Below are positions 62,301-64,000 of a stretch of 64,000 nucleotides of DNA, piece by piece. Source of the DNA: Planctomycetota bacterium. GTDB lineage: Bacteria; Planctomycetota; UBA11346. The position numbers and the translations under genes were made by a program. The stretch's first letter is position 1. Each line of letters opens with the position of its first letter. The stretch spans positions 37,929 through 101,928 of the forward strand of contig JADGDD010000013.1 in assembly GCA_016745075.1 (NCBI GenBank), in the 5' to 3' direction. The notes under the pieces were generated by a model. That model saw only the letters and a list, made by a program, of their open reading frames with translations. It had not been told where the DNA came from and ran no database searches.

Positions 62301-64000
62301 AATGATGACCTTGATGAACAGAGCTATACCTTTGACATTCAGGCAACGGGAACAGGCCGTGCGGTGACTTATTCTAGCACGGCATATTATGAATCTATAT
62401 TAAATAATGGCACAATCGAAACGACCATAGTTGTTACCTTAGCGGGCGGCACCTTTACAGGATCTAATAGTGACGATTTTGTAGCTGGTGGAAAAGTCGC
62501 TATTAATAATGTGCCGAGTGGATTAACAGCGATAGCAAATCGTGATTCTTCGACACAATTAACAATTAGCTTAAGTGGAACAGCATGGCAGCAACATACG
62601 GCATCGAATATTAGTAATATGAGTATTGTGTTTGCTGATAGTGCGTTTACCGCAGGGTCAGCATCAACGGTGCTGCGCTCTACACAAACAAATGTATCGC
62701 TTACCTATCGCGACCAACACTGGCGGGCTTTTCATGATGCTTTATTAGATAATGAGTCTGGAGGTGTTGGTGACCATGCTTCTGTTGGTAATGGATCTAC
62801 AGATGCAACATCTTATGATCTACTTGATTTTGATAAAGGCGTGGCGGTTAACACTGGAAATATTCAATTAGGTTTTTCTTTTGTTGGAAGTCGTGGAACT
62901 GGTACGAATGGTGCAGATAAAGATCCAGCTAGTGGCACTGATGCCTATACGCTCTTTAATGGGGTTATCGATTTTGGCGAGGGATATACTTGGTCTAGCT
63001 CTGGCAGTCAAACCTTAAAAGTTACAGGGTTAGATAATACAAAAAAATATCGTTTGGCTTTGTATTCAAACCGAGCGGGAAATGATTCGCTTTTTGTTCA
63101 ACTTACTTTGCAGGATACTTCTTCGTATACGGCATCTAGTTCGACTGGTGTTGGTGGGGGAACAGATGGAGATGTTAGCGATGAAGATGTCGATTACAGT
63201 GTTGATAATACAACAAATGGGTACCTTGGACAATGGACTGACATTGTACCAACAGGTGATGGCGGCACTAGCTTTAGCGTGAAGGTTGAAGGGAAAGCTG
63301 GGACAAATGCGTATTACCCTATGGGAATTTATGTAGAAGAATTAACGGCTCAACCGGAAATAAATATTACTGGAAATAGTTCTTCTATAACAGATGGCGA
63401 TGTATCGCCAACAACTACAGATCATACGGATTTTGGTTCCGTTGGTACAGCAAGTGGTAGTGTGGTAAGAATCTTTACTATAGAAAATACAGGTGCAGGA
63501 AGCTTAGCCTTAACGGCAAGTCCTATGGTGCAGATTAGTGGTACGCATGCTGCTGATTTTACTGTGAGTGCTGTGCCAAGTTCGCCTATTGTAGGCGGTG
63601 GTACAACCACTTTTTCTCTTACCTTTGATCCATCTACTGCAGGAACACGCACGGCCACAGTAAGTATCTATAATAGTGATTTATCGGAGAGTTTGTATAA
63701 TTTTGCAATTCAAGGTATTGGCACAGATCCAAATGTTTCGATAACTAAAAGCGCAACAACAAGTTCGGAAAATAATACAGAAACGATAACCTATACAGTC
63801 GCTCTTGATGCACCTTCTACAAAAGTGTGTACGGTGAACTATGCGGTCAGTGGCACCGCTTCTCTGACCTCAGACTATACCAACGCATCCGGTGATTATA
63901 GTATTGCTTCTAACGGTACGATTAGTTTTGCCGCAGGTGAAACGAGTAAGACGATCAAACTAACGGTGGTGAATGACAGCACCGCTGAATCTTCAGAGAC
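56376..64000 (+). CDS. Giant secreted repeat protein (adhesin-like), 3' end beyond the window
   Basis: The frame is open from the ATG at 56376 to the window end (2541 codons); I checked it at several points and it stays in register. Another ATG at 56448 (residue 25) starts a clean signal peptide (MSFLCLLTLLSVEGFVFGG), so the first 24 residues may be an extended signal region. Two large units follow, each opening with DSGAGSLRQ (near 53 and 1136), a Gly/Asn-rich beta helix, and a choice-of-anchor-Q motif (GSPAxDAG at 545 and 1614; DQRG...DIGA at 772 and 1842) split by a pair of roughly 60-residue repeats. Between them are FN3-like and DUF1533-like domains (about 800-1100). Two choice-of-anchor-D/HYDIN-like domains (about 1870-1990 and 2328-2452) and a Calx-beta domain (2453 on) follow. 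A surface adhesin or matrix protein. Confidence 0.9.
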   Translation, partial: MCIKWLVSNLLGKICSKQSRKNCPMSFLCLLTLLSVEGFVFGGQLSAATVTVTNTADSGAGSLRQAVSDAAADDTINFDGGLSGSTILLTTGEILINKNLTVTGLGEGNLTINGNANGRVFNTTGSSLIVSISSLTLSNGIASQGGLVYNYDGSLTCTNVTFTGGATNGTGGQDGGGAFYNRSGIVALTNCTLVSNSSIEEGGAIHTCRYGGSLTLDNCVVGAVGQGNSAGSGKAGGAIYQYGGTMVLQNNTSIRYNSVSGAGDGGGVCVYGSNAVLTITDSVISNNTSLDRAGGLYLVGSATVSNTTFDNNAADLGGGMYVNFSSVVGEKKQVVIQNCSFSNNTAVTGTSQGGALYNYGGVVTITDSLFRGNSSTNHGAGIYSAFSGASLTLIHCEVSGNTALAASSDGGGIHVIGGAFTCVDSTISGNSCGDEGAGINHNTLKGALHIESCTISNNTSNSSDIGGVRINNPVIAVIRNSLMYNNTTGDLEGTIDILEHCLYGAAGATGITLGSGSNNIVGTDPLLSALADNGGTGKTHALAQGSPARDAGNTNALRYAAVDRRQHMADVAGLTGVAVGNTDANGKLYVTVLTDDGTNWYASFYSDVSQTALVAHTATWTAGSGTTSVAVIADNASGLGGTIVVNRAPALVVYETGDGGSKITTYALTGQHTGNTDFGRSYCKMVDNGGGMYQIDIYDDSACTSLVAHTDAYAAGSGVAVDVTVYADNSSGMGGTITVNADNAAADSSILMDTVAFSNRLWIGTELTWTADQRGGSFDRIINTTRDIGAYEYGNGEPSTNVSGLGFSDIYDTYLDIDWTTGTGLYSIVVVKAGSAVDSDPVDGVAYTANTVLGSGTELGTGNYVVYAGTGSTVTVTGLTGSTTYHVAVYSFNADDGGGDENYRTSDKAVGSQATQAALLSGPTLIADSTSNTVDNAIDLSYVDDATWRAAVTTVKWGDTTLTGGQWSTSSGTLTINQGAIQAAESKTVTVIATGYLPTAVSQSVTHGVVVAGNSTAVIDNTLSLSVSRTITVTCKDQYNNVVAGHTPKVIIATRDDDGTVDESYTVDGTGYTGNNTVSLNAATNASGVVTCGITIPGVVDSGDGVCIQIQTSGTADISDPFCYFNGADNIVVNENDSGAGSLRQTISDATGGDTIAFAYDVTSITLTTGQIAIDKNLTVDGNGSVTVSGNDSSRILNITGSGVLTVSLHSLTLTNGRSSTEGGGIRVDGEILQLTNCTVQNSATTGTGYNAGGGAIYALNAADLTLTSCTITNNSSQDDGGGILFGGGVGTGTLTITGTTLSNNSAVDNGGGIYSYGNDILSVTGSSVFSGNNATDNGGGISIAKSSTVSTFTNVTFSSNIAGEQAGGLALKGTSTISNVTFSSNNAGTDGGAVYCKDSVKDRVYQKMSNCTFTQNVATADGGAVHNEASYVYIEYSTFSENQTTTGEGGALYLIDSTPSSLTTLYGCTLEGNKAAPLGSATGGAVQTDSQLWMSHCTVSGNTASDKGGGIAINSATHAVVSVRNCTIAENEATNGGSGIEVVNAAYTEVRNSIVALNTSNDFKGDFTLVDHCVYQNSTGTWTTDTNNITGNPKLSALAANGGSTQTRLLQTGSPAIDAGAGSIWLPFTVFDRYSWVRSIDGLTGITTSNTDANGRLYLKITTDDATNWYINIYKDEAQSSLVGHTATFTRNSGDVSSVVTADNSSGLGGTMLINTVPQIEYLDLFDYDNQITTSGLTGLTGSNTDRGKIYCSIVDVDGTNFRADLYSDSARTALVGHSATWTVADDGATPAITADNASGYGGTITVDTTDAQAPIADSDIEIDVVPYSETAYIQAIVDYDQRGSTYARIINTTMDIGALELQGASVAPEINLQGNAQNIVSGDTTPSLTDDTDFGSANVISVTIDKTFTIQNTGDGDLSLTGNPSVVLSGTHASDFTVSSTPSTTVAVAGSTTFTVRCDPNDVGVRTATVTIANDDLDEQSYTFDIQATGTGRAVTYSSTAYYESILNNGTIETTIVVTLAGGTFTGSNSDDFVAGGKVAINNVPSGLTAIANRDSSTQLTISLSGTAWQQHTASNISNMSIVFADSAFTAGSASTVLRSTQTNVSLTYRDQHWRAFHDALLDNESGGVGDHASVGNGSTDATSYDLLDFDKGVAVNTGNIQLGFSFVGSRGTGTNGADKDPASGTDAYTLFNGVIDFGEGYTWSSSGSQTLKVTGLDNTKKYRLALYSNRAGNDSLFVQLTLQDTSSYTASSSTGVGGGTDGDVSDEDVDYSVDNTTNGYLGQWTDIVPTGDGGTSFSVKVEGKAGTNAYYPMGIYVEELTAQPEINITGNSSSITDGDVSPTTTDHTDFGSVGTASGSVVRIFTIENTGAGSLALTASPMVQISGTHAADFTVSAVPSSPIVGGGTTTFSLTFDPSTAGTRTATVSIYNSDLSESLYNFAIQGIGTDPNVSITKSATTSSENNTETITYTVALDAPSTKVCTVNYAVSGTASLTSDYTNASGDYSIASNGTISFAAGETSKTIKLTVVNDSTAESSE

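Noticed and set aside
56369..63658. Several minus-strand ORFs of 60-140 codons under the giant gene
   Set aside because: They are low-complexity mirrors of the Gly/Thr/Asn-rich repeat frame, which stays open throughout.

Overview
The window reads as chromosomal DNA of a Gram-negative, aerobic, probably marine bacterium of moderate GC. Lipoprotein signals, a tripartite outer-membrane efflux system and many exported proteins support the Gram-negative call. Phytanoyl-CoA dioxygenase and UroD-like pairs, FG-GAP proteins, alpha-2-macroglobulin, giant SLRQ/choice-of-anchor-Q adhesins and weak Shine-Dalgarno sequences at several genes are most like PVC bacteria (Lentisphaerota, Verrucomicrobiota or Planctomycetes). 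That placement is inference; there is no rRNA gene or other phylogenetic marker beyond the housekeeping genes carA, purE, argS and tig. I saw no rRNA, tRNA, CRISPR array, transposase or integrase.

Layout. 1-7.6 kb (minus strand): a heavy-metal RND efflux operon (small Cys/His exported protein, TolC-like, CusB-like, CusA-like, extremely His-rich periplasmic protein, then another exported protein cut by the window edge). 7.7-9.4 kb: divergent oxyR and ahpC with a well-spaced OxyR box. 9.5-12.9 kb: a MerR regulator, then carA-purE-orf. 13.0-18.5 kb: a small membrane protein, then an operon of an FG-GAP protein, an S1C protease and a large exported protein. 18.5-24.2 kb: GH31 glucosidase, AraC regulator, and a phytanoyl-CoA dioxygenase/UroD-like pair. 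24.2-29.2 kb: a bacterial alpha-2-macroglobulin with an intact thioester motif. 29.3-35.5 kb (minus): a cyclophilin-like protein, a tandem array of cloverleaf-forming palindromic repeats, and a sugar-acid catabolic operon (two sugar epimerases, a split transketolase, a 2-keto-4-pentenoate-hydratase-like enzyme and a hydroxypyruvate-reductase-like dehydrogenase) preceded by two perfect GntR-type operators.

35.6-50.1 kb is accessory. After a zinc-ribbon/DUF2786-like pair comes a compact run of five exported or membrane proteins plus a MauE-thioredoxin fusion (37.0-44.3 kb). Then comes a 5.3-kb toxin island (44.8-50.1 kb) with a small XRE regulator, a transglutaminase-like/TPR protein, a mini-RHS toxin with its immunity gene, a truncated zinc-ribbon gene and a HEPN-like protein. 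The island is bounded on the left by a decayed copy of the 3' end of the esterase gene that still stands intact on its right, which is the footprint expected of 3'-end-targeted integration or duplication. A 19-bp palindrome occurs once in front of the exported-protein operon and once beside the XRE gene, so both blocks may answer to one regulator.

50.1-56.2 kb (minus): esterase, argS (with an unusual HIGH motif), a CPBP-type membrane protease, a HEAT-like acidic protein and trigger factor. 56.4 kb to the end: a giant secreted repeat protein that runs off the window with no stop. It is built as two SLRQ/beta-helix units, each with its choice-of-anchor-Q motif split by a pair of roughly 60-residue repeats.
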